Assembly: GCA_002786065.1 (NCBI GenBank)
Contig: NHNY01000027.1
Location: forward strand, 280,423 to 344,422
Length of the DNA: 64,000 nt
Direction of reading: 5' to 3'
DNA from: Microcyclospora pomicola
Taxonomy: Eukaryota; Ascomycota; Dothideomycetes; Capnodiales
Below the pieces are notes generated by a model that did no database searches, had not been told where the DNA came from, and worked only from the letters and a program-made list of their open reading frames with translations. Shown here piece after piece: positions 55,373-64,000 of this stretch. A program made the position numbers and the translations under genes. Numbering within the stretch: the first letter of the stretch is position 1; every line of letters starts with the position of its first letter.

Positions 55373-56198
55373 TGGGTGAAGCACCAGGTCTGCGCTGGAG
55401 GGGCCTTCAGGTGGTGCTGCGCGATGATGTGTTCGACTCAGGTGGACCTTATACAGAAGCGCCCACAGGTTCGAGGCGTATTGTATTTTCTCGATTATGT
55501 CTTAAGAATTTGCGACATTGTTCCTCAGGAGACAAGAGGGAGCTTATAGAAAATGGTGGAGTTACTGTTTGCAGGACCTCGACTTGGCTTACCCACCATT
55601 CCACTGATTCCTAGTCATGTCCCAAACTACAGTCCGGTCATACGGGGGATCGGCGTTGTGCTTAAGTGCGATGGCATGATCGAGTCTGTATGGGCAAGCA
55701 GTGCTTATAGGCCAGAGATTCGATCCTGCATCGATCGTTATAGTGAGATCCGGTAACTTAAGAGATGCATATGAAGAGAGAGATCTGCCCGGAATTATGG
55801 CAGGGAGTGGATTGATTTGCCGGGATCCATGCCGCGTGCCGTCCGTTTCTACCGAATGAGAGTTGACGTCTCCTCACAATTTTTTATGTCGCCAATAATG
55901 ATTCATGCCGTCATAGCCGAAGAGTGCGCTCAACATAATACCGCCGCCATGCAACGGAAGTATCGGCATGGCTAGCTCCAGCGATGAGACGCATTTCTAA
56001 TGCCGTCGAATGGGACGGGAAGTGTGGTTTCGATGATGACGAACCTGCCCGATACTCCCGTTGTTAACTCCGCGCGACAGACATCAAACTCTGGTGTTTA
56101 TGCGCAGACCTAACAGAAAACTTCTCAACCTCTTCCACAGAGATCTCGATACCTAGTCAGTCTGTATCCGGCTGTGTTTCACCAACAAGATACACACG
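55373..56198. other. Tandem intergenic region upstream of the MFS transporter
   Basis: About 830 bp with no coding feature; it should hold the transporter promoter. Confidence 0.45.
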
Positions 56199-57966
56199 AT
56201 GGACGCCATCGAACGAGTACTGTCACGGCCTGTGGCTAAACCATACCGGAGCCGTGGCATCGAGGACGAACTGCCGCCACATCTCAATGCAGATGGCCAC
56301 CTCGATTTTGCTGAGGGCGACATTGAGAATCCCAAGAACTGGAGCACCCGGCGGCGCTGGTACATCACCGTCGTTGCCGTCATCCTCGTCGTCAATGCCA
56401 CCTTTGCGTCTTCAAGTCCTTCAGCGAGTCTGGAGGGCATCAGCAAGGAGCTGCACGTCTCGACCGAAGCCGCTGGATTGGTCGTCACTCTCTTCCTTCT
56501 GGGCTACTGTGCAGGACCCCTCGCCTGGGCGCCCCTCAGCGAGTTCTACGGACGACGCTGGATTTTTTACGCCACTTTCCTGATGTACTTCGCCTTCAAT
56601 TTCCTATGCGCCTTCACTCCCAACTTCGGCGGCTTGCTGGTCGGACGTTTCCTCACGGGCACCTTCGCGAGTGCCGCACTCAGCAACGCGCCTGGCGTCC
56701 TCGCCGATATCTGGGGTCCGGTCGAGCGTGGCAATGCGATGGCACTTTTCTCAATGATGACTTTCGTGGGCCCTGCGTTAGGACCTGTCATCTCGGGTTT
56801 CTTGCAGTTGAAGGAGAACTGGCGATGGACCTTCTACGTCCTGCTTTGGCTGTCTGCAGGCACGATCCCGCTCATGTTCACCATCCCAGAGACCCTACCC
56901 AGTCAGGTCCTGATCAACAAAGCGAAGCGCATCCGCAGGGCCAAGATTCCTGGTTATGAGAACATTCAAGCACCTATGGAAGCAACAGACCGCACTCTTG
57001 TGGGCATCTTCAAGATCGCACTTACTAGACCATGGATCATCCTGTTTGACCCGATTTCTCTACTCGTGGCTATTTACCTGAGTGTTGTCTATCTGCTTCT
57101 GTATATGTGAGTATTCTCTACCCTGACATTTTGCTCAAGAATCAGCCAGCTAATGAAATTCTCGAAGGCTTTTCACCATCTACCCAATTGTCTTCCAAGA
57201 GAAGCGCGGCTGGAACACTGGTGTCGGCGAGCTCCCCTTGATCGGCACAGTCATCGGCAGCACCCTCGGCGGTCTCTACATCTTTTACGTCTCCTCGCAG
57301 GACCGAAAGAAAATCCTGGCCGGGGAGAAGCGTACCCCCGAAGACCGCCTCCACGTCGCGATGATCGGTGGCATCCTGTTCCCCATCACGATGTTCTGGT
57401 TCGCGTGGACGGCCCAGTTCAACAGCATCCACTGGATCGTGCCCACGCTCGCCGGTGTCTTCCTGTCCACTTCGATCCTGATGATCTTCGTCGCCTACCT
57501 CAACTACCTGACCGACAGCTACCTGATGTTTGCCGCCTCCGCCCTAGCCGCCAACACCGTCTGCCGTAGCGCCTGCGGTGCCGCCGCCCCGCTCTTCACC
57601 AACCAAATGTTCACCGCGCTCGGCGTCGGTGGCGGCGGCTCGCTCATCGGCGGCGTCGCGTGTCTCCTCGCTCCAATCCCCTTCATCTTCTACCGCTACG
57701 GCGAGGGCATCCGACGCCGCAGCAAGTTCGCTCCGACAGACGATGCGCCACCACACAAAGCGGAAGACGAGGAGAACAAGACGCACCCCAGCGAGGAGGC
57801 GGACGCGGACGCACGGCAAAGCGAACACAGCGTCAGTGACGTTGAGGACCATGATGATGCTACTGTGCTGGAGAAGAGCGCCTCGTCAGAGACGGATGGA
57901 GATGAAGGAGCCGGCAAAACCGGCGACAAATATTTAGACGCTCATGGCCATGAGGCGGTGGAGTGA
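56199..57966 (+). CDS. MFS transporter, DHA1 drug:H+ antiporter type
   Basis: Two exons, 56199-57106 and 57168-57966, give 568 aa; the 61 bp intron has a GTGAGT donor and splits the codon of a Met after LLLY. Twelve transmembrane segments are predicted by hydrophobicity. Before the first is the motif DIENPKNWSTRRRW common to fungal DHA1 transporters (Tpo/Flr-like). Motif A reads APLSEFYGRRW between helices 2 and 3, and motif C is VGPALGPVISGFL in helix 5. The C-terminal 65 residues are Asp/Glu-rich and cytosolic. Substrates of this group include polyamines, drugs and toxic metabolites; none can be assigned here. No biosynthetic cluster adjoins it. Confidence 0.92.
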
Positions 57967-58874
57967 TATGGGCGTAATCTTGACTTCTGAATTCACGCAG
58001 CATAGCGTAGCGTTGCATAAAATTTCTTGTAGATGGGATGAGGTGACGGGACATGATCAATTATGAATATGATACTTGATATAATTATTTCTCTCCTCGA
58101 GGTATTTTGGAGAACTACCTAAACGCAGTGATCATGGTCGTCAGCTGGCGGTTAGCTAGACTTGCCACAAACTGGCATGTCGAGACTATGCGGTGCTGGA
58201 GCATGCCATTGCTTTCGTGCATTCTTCGCGCCTTTCCTGCTATGCCAGGGTAGCAATGCAGACGTCCGTTCAATGTCATGACATGCCGACCACCAATAAA
58301 TTGGACTGCGATGGAATGGTCTCATGGACTTCCAAGGGTTCAGCATGGCCGGTACGTGGCATTCGTGTATCGTCAGGGAGAAGCGGGCCAGTACTGAAGG
58401 CGGTCCAGCTTCAAGAGAAGGTCCTCCCCTCGCCACAACGCTCGGCGCATGGACTGCACAAGCGTAGGCCAGCATAGGGTCATTTCTCGAGACACACATG
58501 TCTATACCGCTTTGGTGGCTTGTAACAGGGCCTTGGTTCCTGCGGCTGACGCCTGGTCTTGCAGCTGAATTTCGTGCGGTGTTGCAAGTGTCTCGTGAGA
58601 CATTGTCTGGAATCTCCTTGTGTATCAGAACCCGGCGGCGCGAACTGCTGGGGACTTGCTCCGGATCTGGTGTCTTATAGCAAAAACAAGACCAGCGTGA
58701 CCTCAGCTACGATACTGGGTAATCCCATGGAGGCAATCCTGGCTTAGCGATCGCATCGGGCACACTATGGTCGAGCCGGCCGGGCAGGTTGAAGACGAGG
58801 ACGTTGCGGCTTCTGTGACCTCCGATTCAAGGAGCTGAGACTATACGATGTCATCATCTCCGGGGATGTATCGC
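57967..58874. other. Convergent intergenic region MFS / PSF1
   Basis: About 900 bp between two 3' ends. Open frames of up to 115 codons here show no motif; nothing coding is supported. Confidence 0.45.
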
Positions 58875-59543
58875 TCAGCTCAGTCGCTGTAGATAACCTT
58901 GCTGTATCAGTCTCTCCACATCCGCCTGACGGACGTAAAACTGGCTGTTCTTTGTCAAAGTGATCGATCCATACTCCGTCTGAATCTCTCCTGCATCCTT
59001 CAGCACTCTCACGTCGATAAAGATATCCTTGGGAGGTTCCAGACTCCCCGTCAGATCGATATCGGTCCATTGGCCCTTGTACGCAGCGAGCAGATCGCTG
59101 TACTGATGCACGTACTGCTCTTCCTCGGCGCTGAGGCTGCTGATCGTGCTGCGAGCCGCATTCCCATCAACCCCCGACTGCTGAGTGAGCTCTGCCACAT
59201 CGACGCCGGCCCAGCACATCTCTTCGAGCTTGTCGATCCGAGTGCGGTGGTAGGAGAGGAGACATCGCTTGTTGCGACGCATGCTCAGGTGGTTGACGAG
59301 CAACGCACATGCGGTGGAAGGGTCGTCGGCCGGATTGAAGGAGGACTTCACTTGGGTGCTGCCATCGCTGGACTGGGTGTTGGACGAGCTGTATGGCGCC
59401 AGCAAGTTGCTGACTTCGCGGTCGAGATCCCGCACTTCTTTGGTTACCGCGCGGACGGTCGTCGTTGCGTAGGGTGGGAGATGGGGCAGACCTTGTATGC
59501 GTTTGGCATCGACAACGAGTTTATTCGCTTGCTCGCAATACAT
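58875..59543 (-). CDS. PSF1: GINS complex subunit Psf1
   Basis: A single exon of 222 residues. The N-terminal helical domain starts MYCEQANKLVVDAKR and includes VTKEVRDLDREVSNLL and LLVNHLSMRRNKRCLLSYHR, then KLEEMCW. The C-terminal B-domain is strongly conserved: EEEQYVHQYSDLLAAYKGQW, TDIDLTGSLEPPKD, VRVLKDAGEIQTEYGSI and LTKNSQFYVRQADVERLI. This is Psf1, a subunit of the GINS tetramer that joins Mcm2-7 and Cdc45 to form the CMG replicative helicase. Length is normal, with a short low-complexity insertion at about 50-65. It is divergent from a polymerase X BRCT gene, 321 bp apart. Confidence 0.95.
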   Translation of the reverse strand: MYCEQANKLVVDAKRIQGLPHLPPYATTTVRAVTKEVRDLDREVSNLLAPYSSSNTQSSDGSTQVKSSFNPADDPSTACALLVNHLSMRRNKRCLLSYHRTRIDKLEEMCWAGVDVAELTQQSGVDGNAARSTISSLSAEEEQYVHQYSDLLAAYKGQWTDIDLTGSLEPPKDIFIDVRVLKDAGEIQTEYGSITLTKNSQFYVRQADVERLIQQGYLQRLS

Positions 59544-59864
59544 TGTCTTGTTGGATGTGCTTCAAACGACCTCTACACTGTACATGTAAATGTAAGGTAC
59601 CTTAAGCTTACAGTACATGTCCCCAGTCGCACTGGAGTGAGAAGAAGACGCGCTGGTGGGGCAGACGGACGCGCTTCGTCGATTTATTAGCTGCTCTTTC
59701 GCTTTGCACGTCACCTCTCTATGCTCGAGTCGGGCAAGCTCCATGCATCATCAAGCACTGCACATGAAGCACTGCCATGGACTTTGGAGGTCACTCAGTT
59801 GCCATCAATGATGGAGAAGCATGTGTTGCTACCTCCCAGCTAATGACTCGAGAGTTAAGCCACC
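59544..59864. promoter_or_regulatory. Divergent promoter region PSF1 / pol X BRCT
   Basis: The 321 bp between two start codons that point away from each other must contain both promoters. No named element is certain. Confidence 0.5.
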
Positions 59865-60743
59865 ATGGCCGATGTGGGACGGCAAACAAGACTGAAAAGA
59901 AAGCAAGATTATTTCGGTGATGTCGACCGAATGCTGGCTGTTAGTGACGATGAGTCTGATGCTGGTCGCCGAGCCTCATTACGGTGTTTTGACAGCGCAC
60001 GAGCTTGGAAGAAAGCAAAGACAGTCGAGGCCAAGTCCAGCGGCTCTAATGGATTAGCTCGCTCAGTATCCGACACCCATGTAGGAAGAATGGAAGAACT
60101 TCCGAGTGCGGCCCTTCAACCTCGACCCGCCACTGCTAAGTCTGCGATGTCGACACTACTGGTAAAGAGGAGCACCTTTTTCGGACACACTTCTCGAGGA
60201 GGGTTGGCCAATGACTTACCACCGTCTTCTGTTGGACCAAAATCCTCCGCTACAAGGAAACGAGATATAAATGTCAAGCTTGTTCCAGAGCCTCAGCAGA
60301 TTTTTCGTGGTCTACATTTCTACTTCTTTCCCCCAGGTGATAAGCATCCCGCTCGACGAATGCGCATTACCAAAGCCCTGAGCTTCGGCGCGATTTGGTG
60401 CAAGGAATGGGGGCACGATATCACTCATGTCATTGTTGACAAAGGTATCGAGTATGGTCTGCTTCTCAAATACTTGAAAGTCGAATGTTTACCCGAGGAG
60501 ATTGTGCTGGTCTCGGAGAATTATCCATCAGAATGCATATGCTATCGGACTATGCTCGACGCAAAACAACGACAGTTCCTGGTGAAGGGGGATGTCGTCT
60601 CTGGACCATCTTTGGGCCAGGTACCAAGTATGGCTTCAGGCTCGCGTGGATCTGATCGATCACTGAGCGTAAAGCCTGCTGGTAAAAAGGTCATTGTCCG
60701 ACCCTCGGGTACGCCTGCGACAGATGCTATGTCTCCACCGTGA
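59865..60743 (+). CDS. BRCT-only protein resembling the N-terminus of DNA polymerase X (Pol4/lambda)
   Basis: A single exon of 292 residues. It begins with a basic, disordered region (about 1-140) that includes DVDRMLAVSDDESD. A BRCT-type domain follows at about 140-245: LVPEPQQIFRGLHFYFFPPG, ARRMRITKALSFGAIWCKEW, ITHVIVDKGIEYGLLLKYLK and VLVSENYPSECICYRTMLD. This order and these residues match the N-terminus of fungal Pol4/polymerase lambda, which fills gaps in end joining. The frame stops after SGTPATDAMSPP, and no pol X catalytic domain follows before the next gene at 60957. A possible splice (donor 60740, acceptor 60811) would add only about 35 unrelated residues. It is probably truncated or an independent BRCT protein. 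Confidence 0.7.
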   Translation: MADVGRQTRLKRKQDYFGDVDRMLAVSDDESDAGRRASLRCFDSARAWKKAKTVEAKSSGSNGLARSVSDTHVGRMEELPSAALQPRPATAKSAMSTLLVKRSTFFGHTSRGGLANDLPPSSVGPKSSATRKRDINVKLVPEPQQIFRGLHFYFFPPGDKHPARRMRITKALSFGAIWCKEWGHDITHVIVDKGIEYGLLLKYLKVECLPEEIVLVSENYPSECICYRTMLDAKQRQFLVKGDVVSGPSLGQVPSMASGSRGSDRSLSVKPAGKKVIVRPSGTPATDAMSPP

Positions 60744-60956
60744 ATCTTGGTGGTATCATCGATTGGATGTGAAACGCCAAGCTGAGTCGAGTGGCCAGTA
60801 CGCTGCTGCAGAGCACCGCGGTTTATGATGCCCGCCAGCCTTGGTCCGTTGTATCAACAAAACATTACCAGGCATAGCAAGCTCGGGACCCTACTCAGAT
60901 TGCGCTGGTGACCTTGACGACGAACAATACATGTGCTAGAACACTATACATCAATT

Positions 60957-62280
60957 CTAAGACGTTTCGGATGTCCCTGCAAAACAATTAACCCAGCGGA
61001 AGAGGGAACCCCAGAAGCTTCTTCGATTGCATGCTTCCTCTACTGCATCAGCTGCATCGTTCAAGCTTACGTCGACTGCCCCAGCATCGTCACCATCGTC
61101 CGCGAGATTGGCAGTCCCTTCGGCATTATCAAAATCACCACCAGCCGCATCATCTCCATGACTTGCATCAGCCTCACTGCATAGGATCGGCTCCATACCG
61201 TCCACCTTGGGCACAAACTTGAAGGCTAAATTTCTCCATGTCGGGAGAAAATCTTCGTCAGGGAAATCGTCGGCGGCGGATTGAGTGCTGAAGATATGGA
61301 CCTTGTCTACAAGATACCTAGCATTGAACATGGATTGATGCTGCGTAAGCATGTACGCCATTCCGTTCCCATTTGGACTTCCCAAGATGGCCAATCCGCT
61401 GTCTAGCGAATGATGATGGTCAGTCAAAGAGACCATTGCAGGGTCTGGATGTCGACCTCTTCTTACCAGAACGTATGTCCAGCTCCAAACCTGGCCATTC
61501 TGGTGCCTGCTCCAAGCCATGCTCCGCAAGCACTATTTGCATGATCTTACTTGTCCGAGACTCGATAATATGCTTCCGGAACCACCATTGGAGTTTCTGC
61601 CCTCCCCGACCGTTGACCTTGGATGCCATCTGCCATTGGAGCGCGAGGACATCCGAGAATCTGTGCAAGGGCGGCACGATTGGACGCGCAAGCTCGGGAT
61701 GCTCACGTACCCGCTCATCGGCGTAGTAGTCTGGTGAGAAGTTCGCAACGGAAGTTATCACTCCAGCTCGCACGTTGAGAAGGTTATAGTATGAGCCCTC
61801 TATACTAGAGAAATGTATGCCCAGATAGGTACCTCCTTTCACGTGACTAGCCAGATAACCAGGATTGTCACTGCCCGAGCTAGATACTCCCAGTTGCTGG
61901 AAGATCGGTACGAGCTCCTTGGAAAACTTCTTGCCATGAAGTGTATTAGTCCACCCATTCTTCTGCAAGTCATCCGGGCTGGTGAACATGCTCTTTCCAA
62001 CGTCACGTTTGCCCCAAAGAATCTCAAGATTGCGACAACCCTTGGCCTTAGCATCGTCGAGGATCTGGTCCGCTGGAAGTGCTCGCAAGCGCAGCCATTG
62101 CGCGTCGTCTTCCGGGTGCTTCCCAAAATCCCAGCTTCCGTTGGTGGCGATCTTTACTGGACCAGACTGTTCAATGTAGTGGGCTTGTGCGTGACACGCG
62201 AGGACGATGAGGATGGCAGGAATAGCCCACGAGCCAGTGAATGGCCACATGGGAGTGCACGCCGTCCAAGAAAACATCAT
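60957..62280 (-). CDS. Conserved secreted fungal hypothetical protein
   Basis: Two exons, 62280-61467 and 61402-60957, give 419 aa; the 64 bp intron (GTAAGA to GCTAG) joins DIRS to DSGLAILGSPNGNGMAY. A hydrophobic segment (SWAIPAILIVLACHAQA, about 17-33) precedes the mature part and looks like a signal peptide with a cut after AQA; an ATG at 62250 would give a shorter one. The body contains LRALPADQILDDAKAKGCRN, MFTSPDDLQKNGWTN and FSDVLALQWQ, blocks I associate with a family of uncharacterised filamentous-fungal proteins. The C-terminal 90 residues are acidic, then basic with Cys and Trp. The function is unknown. Upstream of 62358 the frame lacks an ATG. Confidence 0.75.
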
Positions 62281-64000
62281 CGAAAAAGAAGTGTCAAACA
62301 GAACGGAAGAAATTGCCTTCGTACGTCTGACGAGACTTGCCATCCAGGACGCCAGCATTTTAATTGGGACCGCAGGTGAATGAAGTCCATGGCCACACGA
62401 CCTCTTCTGGTAGATGCTCGTCTGTACACAGCCGTATGGTCCTTGCAGGTCTCGTCGCTCGCCGGGGGTATCTTGAGATGGTGCCACGAAAGACTCTGCG
62501 CAACAGATCCTCCTCCCTCCCAGTCCTACCTAAGGTACCTAGCCAGCTTCTAGACTTGAGAGTTGAAGTTTCCTAGTTTCAATTGGTTGAGTTCATCGGA
62601 GACAGGGACCAACAATACCGGTTGGACAACTTAAAGTGCATGTTGAACATAGAATAGTCAACCCCCTCGCGTGGAGATAAAACCCTTGTATGAACGCTGT
62701 GTTCACCTGTCGCTCTACACTCATCTACTTCACATCATGGTAAGACAGGAGGGATGTTCGAGATTCCGAAAAGGAAACTTGCTGGTTTGGAATCTCACAA
62801 GTTATCAGAAAAGCTCATATCGTGAGCAGGTCCGCTGAGTACACAGCGAGGAGGGTGAACTGAGCCACAATCAGGACGCATCTACGGACAGCGATGGTGC
62901 TGCGGCATATTACATACAGTGCATTGTGTTTCATATTGACACAGACATGCCAGGACAAAGTTGGAACTGCACAGCCGTAGAACGTTTGATCTTTTCCGTG
63001 CATGAGATTGTGACCTGCTTAAAAGACAGCATTCAAACGATGTAGAGGAACGATCAACTGACTTACCACGGCCCCTACGCTCCCGTGGAGGAACTGTCCC
63101 AACAGACATCTAGCAAAGCCATCCATGCTCTGGTCCAGAAATCCCATCTCAATCCCAGTATATACACCCCGTAGGCCAGTCTTCCGCCACAGGCGCAGTC
63201 CATTTGTGCGCACCCAGCGTGCATCAAATCCTTCTGTCGCACAGCATGCGTGAGCGGGCCCTTACATATATGTGCTATACGACACAACGTGCCACATGGT
63301 GTGACAAGTGTCTCGAGGACGGCATATTCGCATGGTTCTTGTACCACGATGCGGCATTTTGCGTCAGATACCCAGGTAAGGTAGGCCAGGTATGTAGGAA
63401 TACACTGCTGTGCTGCTGAAAGGGTTCCCTCTACAGAACAATGATGTACTGTACGGCCTCTCATTGAATATCATCGGGCACTTCAGACCTAGAAAGCTGT
63501 CGAGAATGTAAGCTGGTCAAGAAGGGGAAGCCACGTAGGTTTCTATGCTTATTACAAGGAAGATAGCGAAGAGGAAATGCGAGAAAAGCAGTCAGGCGGA
63601 CACGTCTTGCTCGGATATCTACAGACTTTCTATTGAACATATGCCGTGACGAGGAAGACTAAAATGGCGTTCGTAAAACAAAGCCATGCCTGGTTCGCGG
63701 GATACTCAGGTGAAGTCGATGAGCATGCGAGCTGTCTATCGCACCGTACCTTAGGGTTGACAAGTCCAAGTGAACTATCTACCCATCGATGATTGAGGGT
63801 AACATGGGTACTGTATATCAGCCAAAAAGACGTTCATTTGACAATCACCATTACTTGAATGTCTGCAGCGTTCTTTGAGCCACGTCGTCGTCGATCTAGG
63901 TGTAACGGTGTCAAGGTACAGTCAAGGCATCTAGCATAGGTCCTCGTCCTACAGTGTGCAAGACATTCGTCAATCAGCCCTCACGACAACTACATCTCCA
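62281..64000. other. Terminal region without a supportable gene
   Basis: About 1.7 kb at the window edge. The longest open frame (minus strand, 63075-63464) is Cys-rich but has no recognisable pattern or splice partners. The first part should contain the promoter of the secreted protein gene. Confidence 0.45.

Noticed and set aside
58899-59690. 263-codon plus-strand open frame opposite PSF1
   Set aside because: PSF1 is unmistakable on the minus strand; the plus frame shows no family features.
63075-63464. Cys-rich small secreted protein at the right edge
   Set aside because: The frame has no signal peptide and no regular Cys spacing, and starts from no convincing ATG.

Overview
The window is nuclear DNA from a filamentous ascomycete, most likely a Pezizomycotina of dothideomycete type. 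The evidence is densely packed eukaryotic genes on both strands, introns of about 50-110 bp with GTRNGT donors, CTAAC/CTGAC branch points and YAG acceptors, and families confined to filamentous fungi (an I78 elastase-inhibitor-like protein, a Cas1p-type membrane protein, a fungal CorA-like protein, a hybrid histidine kinase). The class assignment is inference. I saw no tRNA, rRNA, CRISPR array, intact transposon or telomeric repeat.

Layout. 0-12 kb: a GT31-type glycosyltransferase, an AIF/AMID-like FAD oxidoreductase, a mitochondrial branched-chain aminotransferase divergent from the SCY1 pseudokinase, and the mitochondrial glycine carrier Hem25. 12-16.8 kb: about 5 kb with no supportable gene. 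16.8-28 kb: a chromatin and replication stretch with Rsc7/Swp82, the Pol epsilon/CHRAC histone-fold subunit Dpb4 and a PHD-finger protein, interspersed with an acidic hypothetical protein and a multi-pass membrane protein. 28-35 kb: a small methyltransferase-like protein, a hybrid histidine kinase and an amino-acid permease, all on the plus strand. 35-43 kb: a Cas1p-like 10-TM protein, the ribosome-biogenesis factor Puf6, and a divergent pair of unrecognised small genes. 43-54 kb: a GNAT acetyltransferase, a CorA-like protein, a secreted Ser/Thr-rich protein with two apparent +1 frameshifts, a dihydroxyacetone kinase tail-to-tail with a short-chain dehydrogenase, and an I78 inhibitor. 55-64 kb: a tiny Cys/His-rich protein, a DHA1-type MFS transporter, the GINS subunit Psf1 divergent from a BRCT-only remnant of DNA polymerase X, and a conserved secreted hypothetical protein.

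Most genes are independent housekeeping loci, not a biosynthetic cluster. Three are replication/repair components (Dpb4, Psf1, pol X BRCT) and two are chromatin factors (Rsc7, PHD protein). The dihydroxyacetone kinase and its neighbouring SDR could share triose or polyol metabolism, but only position suggests this.

I reconstructed exon structures by joining reading frames at consensus splice sites. In every accepted model the joined frame is open and the total length is a multiple of three. Product names come from recognised motifs, not from a database search. I did not find a clear candidate for a wholly new multi-gene system. The most unusual items are the frameshifted Ser/Thr-rich gene, the truncated polymerase X, the Cas1-like protein lacking the expected esterase residues, and the orphan gene pair at 41.5-43.2 kb.
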